This document shows, one piece after another, positions 23,225 to 32,345 of a stretch of 41,451 bases of DNA. This DNA comes from UBA5336 sp038745855 (GTDB lineage Bacteria > Pseudomonadota > Alphaproteobacteria > Caulobacterales > Hyphomonadaceae): the NCBI GenBank assembly GCA_038745855.1, contig JBCDLC010000029.1:1-41451 (forward strand), in the 5' to 3' direction. The notes beneath the pieces are model-generated. The model was not told the origin of the DNA. It saw nothing but the letters and a program-made list of their open reading frames with translations, and made no database searches. Within the stretch, counting starts at the first letter, position 1, and every line of letters starts with the position of its first letter. A program made the translations under genes and the position numbers.

Positions 23225-24535
23225 AGCGCTGAATCCGACTTGTTGCCATCCCTGGCGCACCGATTGTTGGCGCCGGTCGATCCAAATGCCCGATCCAGGG
23301 CGCGATATCATTTGCTTGATTGGTTAGGATGCGCGGTGATCGGACGGCAGGCCGAAGTTGGAACCGCGTTCGCTGCGTATGCTGCGAGTGATCATCTGCG
23401 GATGCCTGAAGCGGCAGCGTTCTTCTGGGGGACGTTGGGCAATGCGCTTGAAATGGACGATGTGGACAAGCGGGCGCTCTTGCATCCCGGCCCAACAATC
23501 ATCCCCGCTGCCTTGGCAATGGCAGCAAATACCGCAGCGACCGACGATGCGCTCCTCGACGCGATTGTTCGCGGCTATGAAGCGGTCATCCGGCTCGGCC
23601 GCGCGGTCGGGCCGGGCCATTACGCACTCTGGCACAATACCGGGACATGCGGCAGCTTTGGTGCCTCGGCGGCCTGTGCCAGCCTCATGGGCATGGACGC
23701 CAGGGACATGGCCCATGCGCTCGCCCTCGGGGTCAGCCAATCCGCCGGCTTCTGGCAAACCCGGCATGAGCCCCAGAGCCACGGCAAACAACTCCACACC
23801 GCACACGCCGCACGCGCTGGCGTCACCGCAGCAATGCTCGCGGGCGCCGGCGCTCGCGGACCGCTCTCGATCCTGGATGGCCACCAGGGTTTCTTTGCTG
23901 CCACGTGCCCTGGGGCCTCCCCCTCGGCTGTCCTCGCCGATTACGGGCCGGGATGGCGCATCCATGATGTCAGCCTAAAACCCTGGCCCGCGTGTCGCCA
24001 TGCCCACCCAGCGATCGACGCAGCCCTATTGGCGAATAACGCGGGGGTCACGGTGGGCGATGTGGCGTCAATTGAAGTCGCGACCTACAAGGACGCACTC
24101 GTGTTCTGCGACAGGTCCGCGCCCGATAGCGTCAACGGCGCGAAATTCTCCCTCCAGCACAGCGTTGCCGTTGCCATTGCCCGCGGCGCGCCGACGCTTA
24201 GAGACTTCGAGATGGCAGCGGTGATCGATCCTGCGCTAGCAGCGATCCGATTGCGCGTGACCGTTCGCGTGTCCCCTAAACTTGACGCGGCATACCCGGC
24301 CCATTTCGGCGCCCATCTCACGGTACACGACTGCTTTGGTAAGACCGGTGTTTTCGAAGTTCCCGACGCTTTAGGCGATCCTGAGAACCCGTTGACCGAA
24401 GAGGCCATCATTAAGAAGGCCAGAACGCTCATGGAGGCAGCGGGCGTAAATGTAGACCAGTGCGCTGCCGGGGTGTCCGCTGCGCTTGAGCACCCCACCG
24501 ACGTCCCGGTGTGGCTATCGGTGGTGCTGGCATGA
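23213..24535 (+). CDS. MmgE/PrpD family protein, first copy
   Basis: A 440-residue member of the family that includes 2-methylcitrate dehydratase, cis-aconitate decarboxylase and iminodisuccinate epimerase. It shows LLDWLGCAVIG near 31, NALEMDDVDKRALLHP (active-site acid and HP), SHGKQLHTAHAARAG and KPWPACRHAHPAID with His265. I chose ATG 23213 (MSGQSAESD); a GTG 30 bases upstream is possible. It overlaps the second copy as ATGA. All key positions I can align are kept, so it is probably an active lyase or epimerase of a di- or tricarboxylate. Confidence 0.9.
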   Translation: MSGQSAESDLLPSLAHRLLAPVDPNARSRARYHLLDWLGCAVIGRQAEVGTAFAAYAASDHLRMPEAAAFFWGTLGNALEMDDVDKRALLHPGPTIIPAALAMAANTAATDDALLDAIVRGYEAVIRLGRAVGPGHYALWHNTGTCGSFGASAACASLMGMDARDMAHALALGVSQSAGFWQTRHEPQSHGKQLHTAHAARAGVTAAMLAGAGARGPLSILDGHQGFFAATCPGASPSAVLADYGPGWRIHDVSLKPWPACRHAHPAIDAALLANNAGVTVGDVASIEVATYKDALVFCDRSAPDSVNGAKFSLQHSVAVAIARGAPTLRDFEMAAVIDPALAAIRLRVTVRVSPKLDAAYPAHFGAHLTVHDCFGKTGVFEVPDALGDPENPLTEEAIIKKARTLMEAAGVNVDQCAAGVSAALEHPTDVPVWLSVVLA

Positions 24536-25914
24536 CTGCCGCTGTCGATGCCTTCGTCACCCACGCCCGCGAGACGGAATGGTCGACACTGACCCCGAAG
24601 GCGCAGGCGTCGATCAAGACCTTTCTGCTCGACACGATTGGGGTTGGCGTGGCCGGCAGCGTGGCGCCCTTGACCCAACCGATCAGGGACGTCGCTGGCG
24701 CGGGCGCCCACATCAGCGGCGGTGCGGCCCACCTCCTCGGCGGCGGCTCTGGCCGACCGGCTGACGCGGCCTTCGTCAACGGCTTCCAGATCCACTGCCA
24801 GGAATTCGACTGTGTCCACGAGCCCGCTGTGGTCCATCCAATGGCGACCATCCTGGCAACGCTCATGGCAACAGCCGATGCCCGGGGCGATGTGAGCGGC
24901 GGCGCCTTTGGTGCTGCGCTCAGTGTCGCCGTCGACTGCGCGGCGGGCCTCGGCGCCGCTGTTAAAAGCCCGCTCAAATTCTTCAGGCCCGCCACTGCCG
25001 GGATCTTTGGAGCGACCCTTGGCGCCTGTATGCTGCGACGCTTGGGCGCGGAAGACATGCGGAATGCCCTTGGCTACGCGCTGGCATTCTGTTCAGGCAC
25101 CATGCAGTCCCATCTTGAGGGCAAGCCCGCTCTCCCGGTCCAGATCGCCAATGCTGCAGCCAATGCTGTCCGAGCGTCAGAGCTTGCGCAGCTTGGTGTC
25201 GCGGGCCCCCATGATGTGTTCGAAGGCCCCTTTGGCTATCTCACCCTTTTCGAGGACAAGTGGGACCTCGCCCCCGTCATCGCAAACCTGGGCGCGATCG
25301 AGCGGATCACTGAAGTCAGCCACAAGCCTTTCCCGACCGGACGGGCAGCCCAGGGCGGGATCGTCTTGATGGGCAAGTTGCGCGAGCAGGGCGTCACCCT
25401 CGAGACGGCCAAGGCGATCACGCTCACCGCGCCGCCCCTGATCGAACGCCTTGTCGGTCGTCCGATCAAGTCGGACATGGACGCGAATTATGCGCGCCTA
25501 TGTTTCCAGCATATTGGCGGCGTCGCGCTGCAGTCCGGCACCGTCGGGCTCGACGATTTCGACGAAGAGAGCCTCCGCGACCCCGCGATTCTTGGTTTCG
25601 GCCCCAGGATTAGCGTCGTCAGCGATGGCTCTGGTGACCCCGCCGCTTTCACTCCGCAAACCGTGACGGCAAACCTCACGTCGGGGGAACGCGTGACCGC
25701 TCGCATCGACACCTTGTTTGGTGCGCCTGCTGATCCGCTGACCCCAGCCCAGAACGAGGCGAAGTTTCGCACCTGCATTGCTGCGCGTTTCGAAGGAGAC
25801 CGGGGGACCGGTATCGCCGATCGCCTGATCACGGAAATCGCCCAGCTCGAGACGCTGGAGGATGTCCGCATCCTTTCGCGCATCGCAGCCGGCATCGAGA
25901 AGGATCCGACATGA
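24532..25914 (+). CDS. MmgE/PrpD family protein, second copy
   Basis: A 460-residue paralogue of the preceding gene. It keeps TFLLDTIGVGVAG, the EFDCVHEPAVVHP active-site stretch and the EGKPALPVQIANAAANA lysine segment. The conserved KPxPxxxxxH motif, however, reads KPFPTGRAAQ, with Gln274 where the first copy has His265. The same position is His277 in human cis-aconitate decarboxylase, as I recall. The second copy may thus have a different reaction or serve as a partner subunit. Overlaps of four bases on both sides (ATGA) imply coupled translation with its neighbours. Confidence 0.9.
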   Translation: MTAAVDAFVTHARETEWSTLTPKAQASIKTFLLDTIGVGVAGSVAPLTQPIRDVAGAGAHISGGAAHLLGGGSGRPADAAFVNGFQIHCQEFDCVHEPAVVHPMATILATLMATADARGDVSGGAFGAALSVAVDCAAGLGAAVKSPLKFFRPATAGIFGATLGACMLRRLGAEDMRNALGYALAFCSGTMQSHLEGKPALPVQIANAAANAVRASELAQLGVAGPHDVFEGPFGYLTLFEDKWDLAPVIANLGAIERITEVSHKPFPTGRAAQGGIVLMGKLREQGVTLETAKAITLTAPPLIERLVGRPIKSDMDANYARLCFQHIGGVALQSGTVGLDDFDEESLRDPAILGFGPRISVVSDGSGDPAAFTPQTVTANLTSGERVTARIDTLFGAPADPLTPAQNEAKFRTCIAARFEGDRGTGIADRLITEIAQLETLEDVRILSRIAAGIEKDPT

Positions 25915-27308
25915 GCCGCCGCCACAACACCTATTTCAACGCCGTCGATTGGGAAGCGCTCCAATCTGACCATCCAGTGGGTGACGCCTTCCTCGATTTC
26001 GCAAGGAAAAGCGAAGACGAAATCCGCCAGCACCAGGAATGCCTTTTCAAGCGTTGCGTCGCGCGCGCTTGGCAAATCCCATTCTACCAAAGGCTCTGGG
26101 GTGAGGCTGGGATCGAACCGGGTGACATACGCGGCATCGATACGCTCTCCAGCCTGCCGAGCTTCGACAAGTCCGACATCATGGAGTCGATCGCGCTTGC
26201 GCCGCCGTTTGGCGATTTCGGCGGTCTCGAAGGCGCGGGCGAGCATGGGCGCCCGCCGGTGATCATGCACACCACATCTGGCACCACGGGTACGCCGCAA
26301 GTGCTCCTCTTCGGTGCGAAGTCCCGGGAGGCCCAGAACCTTCTCCTGGGCCGCCTCTACCGCTTCCAGGGTCTTCGGCCCGATGACGTCGTGCACTCCG
26401 TTTATGGCCACGGCATGATCAATGGCGGGCATTATGTGCGGGAAGCCGTCATTCACTGGACCAGCGCGATCTTCATGTCCGCAGGGACCGGCGTCGAAAC
26501 GCGTTCCGCCAGGCAAGTAGAACTCATGCGAGACTTCGGCGCCACGGTAATCGTGGGCTTTGCAGACTACATCAAGAAATTGGCTCGGGTCGCGGTTGAA
26601 CAGGGCATTGATCCCGTAGAGGATCTCAACATCCGCATGGTATCCGGCCATTTGGGCCGCGAGGACAAAACGGCGCTTTCCGATGCTTGGGGCGGGGTAG
26701 ATTGCTTCGATTGGTACGGCGTGGGCGATACCGGATGCATCGCAGGGGAGGGGCCGGACAGGAATGGCCTCTATGTCATGGAAGATGCCCAGTATCTCGA
26801 GGTCTGCGATATCGACACGGGCAAACCTGTCCCCGATGGCGGCGATGGGGATATGATCTGCACCTGTCTCTATAAGGACGATATCTACCCGATCATCCGC
26901 TTCAACACCCATGACGTGACCCGTGTACGGACAGACCGCTCCGACCTCGGCCTCTCTTTCAAGCGGATCGAGGGTTTCCTCGGCCGATCGGATAACATGG
27001 TGAAGATCCGCGGCATCAACATCTTTCCACAAGCGATGGGTCCATTGCTGGAAGAGGACGCTGCTTTTGCCGGCGAGTTCATCTGCAAAGCGATCCGAGA
27101 TGACGCGGGGCGGGATGAATTTATCGTCCATGCGGAAGTGGAGGGCAGCCGCGATGCCGCCGTCACCGAACGGTTCAAGGCGCTGCTCAAACAAAAGATC
27201 GGCATCGATTGCGGCGTCGAACTGGTTGCGCCGGGCGCGCTCGCACCGCTCACGCAGACCGAGGTACGCCAAAAGCCCATCCGCCTTATCGATGAGCGGT
27301 TCACGTGA
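25911..27308 (+). CDS. PaaK-like AMP-forming CoA ligase
   Basis: A 465-residue adenylate-forming enzyme of the phenylacetate-CoA ligase type, about 430-450 residues in family members. The ATP-binding P-loop TTSGTTGTPQ lies at 121-130; FDWYGVGDTGCIAGEG near 265 matches the adenine-binding YGxTE-type region; TRSDNMVKIRG-like residues (LGRSDNMVKIRGINIFP) lie near 360 before the small C-terminal domain. It activates a carboxylic acid with ATP and CoA. ATGA overlap with the MmgE/PrpD gene and GTGA overlap with the amidase place it in the middle of a four-gene operon. Confidence 0.92.
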   Translation: MSRRHNTYFNAVDWEALQSDHPVGDAFLDFARKSEDEIRQHQECLFKRCVARAWQIPFYQRLWGEAGIEPGDIRGIDTLSSLPSFDKSDIMESIALAPPFGDFGGLEGAGEHGRPPVIMHTTSGTTGTPQVLLFGAKSREAQNLLLGRLYRFQGLRPDDVVHSVYGHGMINGGHYVREAVIHWTSAIFMSAGTGVETRSARQVELMRDFGATVIVGFADYIKKLARVAVEQGIDPVEDLNIRMVSGHLGREDKTALSDAWGGVDCFDWYGVGDTGCIAGEGPDRNGLYVMEDAQYLEVCDIDTGKPVPDGGDGDMICTCLYKDDIYPIIRFNTHDVTRVRTDRSDLGLSFKRIEGFLGRSDNMVKIRGINIFPQAMGPLLEEDAAFAGEFICKAIRDDAGRDEFIVHAEVEGSRDAAVTERFKALLKQKIGIDCGVELVAPGALAPLTQTEVRQKPIRLIDERFT

Positions 27309-28531
27309 GCCGTCTCGATTACCGCGCCCGCATTGCGGCCCATAATCCGGGTCTGGGCGCCTTCGTCGACCTGACCGATGAGACCGAAGGCGAAGGCCTT
27401 CGCTGGGGTGCAAAGTCCAATATCGCTGTAAAGGGACTTCCGTATACGGCGGGCTGTGAAGCCTATCGCCAGAGGATCGCGACCATGGATGCCCCCGTGA
27501 TCCAGCGCATCCGCAATTCTGGCGGCACGGTCCTGGGAACGGTGAACATGCATGAGGGCGCCCTTGGTGCGACCACGGATAATCTCGCGTACGGCCGGAC
27601 GCACAATCCTTGGCGGAAGGGTTACACCCCAGGCGGCTCGTCGGGCGGTTCAGGGGCCGCAGTCGCCGCCGCTTTGTGCGATGTGGCGCTGGGCACCGAT
27701 ACGATGGGTAGTATACGGATCCCGGCAGCCTATTGCGGCGTACAGGGTCACAAACCGACGCCCGGTATCGTGCCCACCGAAGGCGTTATCCCGCTTTCTA
27801 CAACGCTCGATCATGTGGGCCCGCTCGCCCGAGATGTTGAAACCCTCTGGCGTGCCATGCACATCCTCGCCGATTGGGGGCCCGCGCCCGCACTTCATGC
27901 GCGTGCGCTGGCAGGGCTGAGGATTGGCCTTTGGGACGGCGGCGGCGCGGTAGATCTGACTGCGCCTGTCCGAGCGGGATTCGAAGCGGCCTGTGAAACA
28001 ATCGAGGAAGCCGGGGCGTCGATGCATGCCTTTTCCCCGCACGGTTACGCGTATGCCCGATCCCGGCGCGCAGGACTGCTGGTGTCGGAGATCGAGGCCG
28101 CCAAGGAACATGGGGTCACAGGGGACGGGCCAGACCAAGCGGGTTTCTCAAAAGCGTTCCTTGAACTAATGAATTGGGGCGTGCGGCAGCCTCAGGAAAA
28201 ACGCGCGCACGCCTACGATCATATTTCAGCTGTCCGGGAGGCTGCGAAAACAGTTTGGGATGCGTTCGATTTCGTCCTTGCACCGACTGCACCCCAAACG
28301 GCCTTTTCCTTTGAAGCGGATGTTCCAGCGAACCAGGCCGATTTCACCGCGTGGGCCGATTTTGCATCGCTACCAGCGACCGCGCTCTTTGCAGGAATAG
28401 GGGAGGATGGTTTGCCGCTCTCTGTCCAGCTCATCGGGCCGGAGGGTGAAGACCGGGTGGTCCTGCAAGTTGCGGCAACTCTGGAGGCCCTCTTCGGTGC
28501 CCCGCTTCTACCGCCTGGATTTGAAACGTGA
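27305..28531 (+). CDS. amidase-signature family hydrolase
   Basis: A 408-residue amidase. The Ser-cisSer-Lys triad is visible: Lys37 (WGAKSNIAVKG), the cis-Ser in GGSSGGSGAAVAA (about 112-113), and the nucleophile Ser136 in GTDTMGSIRIP. It is slightly short for the family (450-500), lacking part of the variable region. The start is GTG at 27305, overlapping the ligase stop. It would release ammonia or an amine from an amide, whose acid product the adjacent ligase could activate. It converges on the crotonase gene with only 10 bases between stops. Confidence 0.92.
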   Translation: MSRLDYRARIAAHNPGLGAFVDLTDETEGEGLRWGAKSNIAVKGLPYTAGCEAYRQRIATMDAPVIQRIRNSGGTVLGTVNMHEGALGATTDNLAYGRTHNPWRKGYTPGGSSGGSGAAVAAALCDVALGTDTMGSIRIPAAYCGVQGHKPTPGIVPTEGVIPLSTTLDHVGPLARDVETLWRAMHILADWGPAPALHARALAGLRIGLWDGGGAVDLTAPVRAGFEAACETIEEAGASMHAFSPHGYAYARSRRAGLLVSEIEAAKEHGVTGDGPDQAGFSKAFLELMNWGVRQPQEKRAHAYDHISAVREAAKTVWDAFDFVLAPTAPQTAFSFEADVPANQADFTAWADFASLPATALFAGIGEDGLPLSVQLIGPEGEDRVVLQVAATLEALFGAPLLPPGFET

Positions 28532-28541
28532 ACAGGCGCGT

Positions 28542-29321
28542 TCAGCGATATGTGAAAGCAGCAGCTCGCTTCTCGAGAAAGGCCCTGTAGCCCTCGCGGA
28601 AATCCTCGTTGGTAAAGCCTGCCACGAAAAGCGCCTCAGCCTCCGGCGTTTTCTCGCTCCACCCTGTCTGGAGCCCTGCGATCATCCGCTTGGTCGCCCG
28701 CACTGACCATTGGGAGATCGCCGCGATCTCGTCCCCGAGAGCCCTTGCTTCAACGAGGGCTTGGGACGTGCCGACCAGCCGATCAATCAATCCGATCGAT
28801 TTTGCTTCGCTTGCGGAGAATATCCTGCCCGTGAAGAGGATGTCCTTCGTTGCCGAGGGCCCAACAGCGGCAAGCAGTCGGCGCGTGTCTCCAGCGGGAT
28901 AGACGAGCCCAAGCTTTCCCGGTGTGACGCCAAATTTTGACCCTTCCGCGCCCAACCTGATGTCAGCAGCCATGGCAAGGCTAACCCCGCCTCCAACGCA
29001 TGCCCCTTCGATGGCCGCAATCACAGGCTTTGGGCATTGCTCCACCGCATCCAGCGCCGCAGCAATGGTTCGGCCAGACGCGGTCGCGGTGTCCTCGGTC
29101 GCATAGATGGTTTCAAATTCGGAGATGTCTGCGCCGGCTGCAAAAGCCCCCCCTTCACCGGCCAGCAGGAGGACATTCACGCTCGGATCATTCTCTGCCG
29201 TCGCCACAAAGGCTGGTATCTTGTCCCACATCGCGATCGAAAGTGCATTCCGCTTGTCCGGACGGTCGAGGATAATCGACGCGAAGGGCGGATTGATCTC
29301 AAGACGGATCGGTTCGGGCAT
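28542..29321 (-). CDS. enoyl-CoA hydratase/isomerase (crotonase) family protein
   Basis: A 259-residue crotonase-fold protein with the CoA-binding and oxyanion motifs ILDRPDKRNAL (17-26) and FAAGADISEF (60-69), and the turn VGGGVSLAMAADIR at 109-122. The two catalytic Glu positions of classical hydratases are not kept: Ser114 and Pro134 align there (KLGLVYPAGDT follows). A decarboxylase, isomerase, thioester hydrolase or other crotonase reaction is therefore more likely than simple enoyl hydration. Its start overlaps the aldehyde dehydrogenase stop by one base. It is the last gene of the operon from 33005. Confidence 0.9.
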   Translation of the reverse strand: MPEPIRLEINPPFASIILDRPDKRNALSIAMWDKIPAFVATAENDPSVNVLLLAGEGGAFAAGADISEFETIYATEDTATASGRTIAAALDAVEQCPKPVIAAIEGACVGGGVSLAMAADIRLGAEGSKFGVTPGKLGLVYPAGDTRRLLAAVGPSATKDILFTGRIFSASEAKSIGLIDRLVGTSQALVEARALGDEIAAISQWSVRATKRMIAGLQTGWSEKTPEAEALFVAGFTNEDFREGYRAFLEKRAAAFTYR

Positions 29322-30739
29322 CAGGCATCCTCAGCGAAGGCGGCCAGTGGGGCCGGAGCACCCGTATTCGCAATCAACGCTTTCCGGCGCAAGAAGCGCT
29401 GGAACCCTGCTGGACCCATCCGGCTGCCGCCCATGCCCGAAAGCTTGAACGAGTGCTTTTCCGCTTCGTGGAAGAGCGCTGTAAGCGCGGCGTCATTGAG
29501 GCTGATCGCACCGGCCTCGATCCGGCGCCCGATCGTTTCCGCCTCGTCGAGCGTCCCGGCGAACACGGCGGCCGAAAGGCCATACTCGGTGTCATTGGCA
29601 TATGCGACGGCTTCATCAACAATATCAAACGCCATCACGGGCAGCAGGGGACCGAAGCTCTCCTCGCGCATCACCGCCATGTCATGGGTCACATCGGCGA
29701 GAATGGTCGGCCGGAGCCAAATCCCACCATGATCCTCGATCGTCCCGCCAGTGAGCACCTTTGCACCCTTTTGCCGGGCATCGGCAATATGGGCAGCAAG
29801 GATCTCAGCCTGGCGGTCGAAGATGATCGGTCCGATTTCACCCTCGGTGATGTCCGGCCAGTTGAGGCGCACTGCGTTCGCCTTTTCCACAAGCCGTTCG
29901 AGAAACGGGCCATGGATCGCGCGCGCCACATAGATCCGCTCGATCGATTGGCAGGCCTGCCCCGTCGACAGGACCGAGCCGCGCAGGGCCGCATCGGTGG
30001 CCCGCTCAATATCGGCCGTGGCCGTGACAATCAGTGGGTCCTTGCCCCCGAGTTCGAGGAACGCCGGGATCATTCGCGCCGCTGCAGCACTTGCCACCTT
30101 TCGCCCGGTCGCGACAGAGCCTGTAAAGCACACCGCATCGACCGTCTCGATCAGAGCAGCGCCCGTGGTGCCATCGCCATCAACGATCTTCAGAACGTCA
30201 GAAAGCCCCGCAGCATCAATGGCGGCCCGCAACGGTTGGGCAAATCGCGGTGTCACTTCGGAGGGTTTGATCACGACGCCGCACCCGGCGAGAAGTGCGG
30301 GGATCGTGTCGATCATCGACAGTGTCAGTGGAAAGTTCCACGGTGAGATAACGCCAACAACCGGGTAGGGCCGGAACTGCGGTGCATGCCGAATGGCAGG
30401 GTTTTGTCGCCCATCGGTCCAACCATCGGGCAGGAGGTGGGGCGCTTGGGCGATCCAGCCATGGATTGACCCCACTGCGCCGTCGACTTCCATGGACGCG
30501 ATCCGCCCCCGCCCGGTATCGGCCTCCAGCGCGGCGGCCAGGGCAGGGCGATGGTCGACGAGCGCTTTGGCAAACCCCGCCAGGGCCTGCCCACGGGCTT
30601 CGAGCGAGCGCTCGGCCCACGCAACCTGTGCCGTGCGAACGGCGCGGGCAGTCTCTGAAACCGCAGCCGGATCGGCGGCGATGATCTCGTAATCCAGCGC
30701 GCCCGTGCGCGGATTTCGAACACGCAACGGCCGCGCCAT
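29321..30739 (-). CDS. aldehyde dehydrogenase (NAD(P)-dependent)
   Basis: A 472-residue ALDH that oxidises an aldehyde to an acid. It has the SPWNFPL motif with Asn135, Lys158 in VIKPSE, FTGSVATG (cofactor loop), general base Glu229 (LELGGK) and catalytic Cys263 (GQACQ). The DTEYGLSAAVF segment and a C-terminal GMGGSRMG turn complete the fold. The start at 30739 lies 3 bases after the FAD oxidase stop. Together with the upstream GlcD-type oxidase it could form an alcohol or hydroxyacid to aldehyde to acid sequence. Confidence 0.94.
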   Translation of the reverse strand: MARPLRVRNPRTGALDYEIIAADPAAVSETARAVRTAQVAWAERSLEARGQALAGFAKALVDHRPALAAALEADTGRGRIASMEVDGAVGSIHGWIAQAPHLLPDGWTDGRQNPAIRHAPQFRPYPVVGVISPWNFPLTLSMIDTIPALLAGCGVVIKPSEVTPRFAQPLRAAIDAAGLSDVLKIVDGDGTTGAALIETVDAVCFTGSVATGRKVASAAAARMIPAFLELGGKDPLIVTATADIERATDAALRGSVLSTGQACQSIERIYVARAIHGPFLERLVEKANAVRLNWPDITEGEIGPIIFDRQAEILAAHIADARQKGAKVLTGGTIEDHGGIWLRPTILADVTHDMAVMREESFGPLLPVMAFDIVDEAVAYANDTEYGLSAAVFAGTLDEAETIGRRIEAGAISLNDAALTALFHEAEKHSFKLSGMGGSRMGPAGFQRFLRRKALIANTGAPAPLAAFAEDA

Positions 30740-30742
30740 GGG

Positions 30743-32332
30743 TTACCCCAACCCCAGCGCGCCCGGATTGACGATGCCCCTTTCGTCGAGCGCCGCCTTT
30801 ACCCGCTCCAGAAGGGCAAACGCATCGGGGTCCCGGCCCTCTTTGTAGGGATAGGTCCGGCCAATCTGGAAGTGCGCTGCGCCGTACGATGAAAACACAT
30901 CCAGCACCATGGCCCTCGCCCGTTCCACGGCCGCCGTCGCGTCCGGGTTGGGTTTGTAGCGGGGGTACTTCGCGAGCACGTTGTCTTCCACAGCGTCCTC
31001 GTGAATCTCGAACAGTTCTTCCGGCCAGATGAAAACCGGTTCGATCAGGTAGCCCGTCGTGCCCAAGGTCGTGATCAGGGTGCCCGTCAGGATATCATGG
31101 CTGTCCAGTTCAGCGCGCATGGCGTCGAAGCCTGCCTCAATGGCGTCCCAGCAATCCGCGCCATCGCTTACCGCGACAATCCCGTGGATCGGAACCCAGC
31201 GCTCACCCTGGGGGCCCAACATGTTGTTCAGCGGTGCGAATGGATTGGCCCGAATGATCTTGGGGATCGAGTTCTCGATCGGTTTCCCACCATGGTCTTC
31301 GGCGATCTTTTCGAGGATTGCCAATTCCTCCTTCACGCCCGCCACCGAGCGGCCCTCGACCGTGAAGTGCAAGGTGAAATCGGCGTCATCCATGTAGCCC
31401 CGACCTGCCATCGCGACCTTCGCGCCCTCCTTGAGACCCTTCAGGAATGAGCCCTGGCTCTTCATGACATTGGTCAGCGATTTCGCATCGGCGAGGAACG
31501 ATGCCCGCGCCATGCGGACCTTCGTGAGATTGGGATCGAAGCCGAAGATCTCGCAGGCCAGGTCTTCCCTCATCAGCGCAGCCATCGCTTCGGCACAGGC
31601 CCGCCGGTTCGGAAACTCATAGGATGCCCAGGCCTCATGCTCCGGCGCCGGGATCAGCCTGAACGTGATCTCGGCCTTGTAGCCCAGCGTGCCGGCGTCC
31701 CCGACGAACAAACCCGTCAAGTCGGGTCCATAGTGCCGCCAGAACGGCTTGCCCTGCGCCGTGCCGCCAGTCCCCGTCCGCACAAGTGTCCCATCCGCCA
31801 GCACGACTGCCAGCGACAGGACGCTATCACCGGTGGATCCATATTTGCCGGCCCCGAAGAAGGCGTTGTTCTGGGAAAGCCCGCCTCCCACCGTCGATGT
31901 CAGCCCAGAGAGCGGCCCCCAGAACGGGGTGCGGACACCTTTGGCCTTGAGCGCTTCATGCAGCGTGGCCCAGGTGCAACCGGCCTGAACAGTGACGAAC
32001 ATGTCCTCAGTGTTGAGCTCAACAATCTGGTCCAGCTTCGACAGGTCCAGCACGCCCACATGCTCCCGGTCTGGCGCGTAGGCCTTGGTGTATGACATCC
32101 CACCGCCCCTGGGGTTCAAGGAGATTCGCCGCGCGTGGGCAGAACGGACAGCGGCCTGCAGATCAGCAACCGTCTCAGGCACTGCCACAAAATCGGCCTT
32201 CTCGCCGCGCGCCCAGATATCATGACTCATGAACGACCGGCGTTCGCTGTCATCGCTGACGGCATCATTGCCGAGCGCTTGTTTCAGGACCGCGGTCAGT
32301 TCGCGGCTAGCAGCGGCCATATCATCGGGCAT
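30743..32332 (-). CDS. FAD-linked oxidase (GlcD/PCMH-type)
   Basis: A 529-residue flavoprotein with a PCMH-type FAD-binding domain: VAVPETVADLQAAVRSAHARR near 50-70, LNPRGGGMSYTKAY, GPLSGLTSTVGGG near 139, and LFVGDAGTLGYKAEITFRL near 210. A substrate cap domain follows, and the C-terminal INPGALGLG type ending is shared with GlcD/D-lactate dehydrogenase-like proteins. It has no signal peptide or Fe-S cysteines. It starts 13 bases after the membrane protein gene. Hydroxyacid, lactate-like or phenolic substrates are all possible; the acceptor could be the neighbouring membrane protein. Confidence 0.88.
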   Translation of the reverse strand: MPDDMAAASRELTAVLKQALGNDAVSDDSERRSFMSHDIWARGEKADFVAVPETVADLQAAVRSAHARRISLNPRGGGMSYTKAYAPDREHVGVLDLSKLDQIVELNTEDMFVTVQAGCTWATLHEALKAKGVRTPFWGPLSGLTSTVGGGLSQNNAFFGAGKYGSTGDSVLSLAVVLADGTLVRTGTGGTAQGKPFWRHYGPDLTGLFVGDAGTLGYKAEITFRLIPAPEHEAWASYEFPNRRACAEAMAALMREDLACEIFGFDPNLTKVRMARASFLADAKSLTNVMKSQGSFLKGLKEGAKVAMAGRGYMDDADFTLHFTVEGRSVAGVKEELAILEKIAEDHGGKPIENSIPKIIRANPFAPLNNMLGPQGERWVPIHGIVAVSDGADCWDAIEAGFDAMRAELDSHDILTGTLITTLGTTGYLIEPVFIWPEELFEIHEDAVEDNVLAKYPRYKPNPDATAAVERARAMVLDVFSSYGAAHFQIGRTYPYKEGRDPDAFALLERVKAALDERGIVNPGALGLG

Positions 32333-32345
32333 GTCTGTTCAACTC

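Noticed and set aside
25488..27413. 641-codon minus-strand open frame opposite the CoA ligase
   Set aside because: It is antisense to the clear PaaK-like ligase and amidase, with no recognisable domain; a typical GC-driven shadow.
29253..29265. TGTCCGGAC match inside the crotonase gene
   Set aside because: It encodes the conserved DRPDKRNAL motif on the minus strand, so coding constraint explains it, and the palindrome is incomplete.
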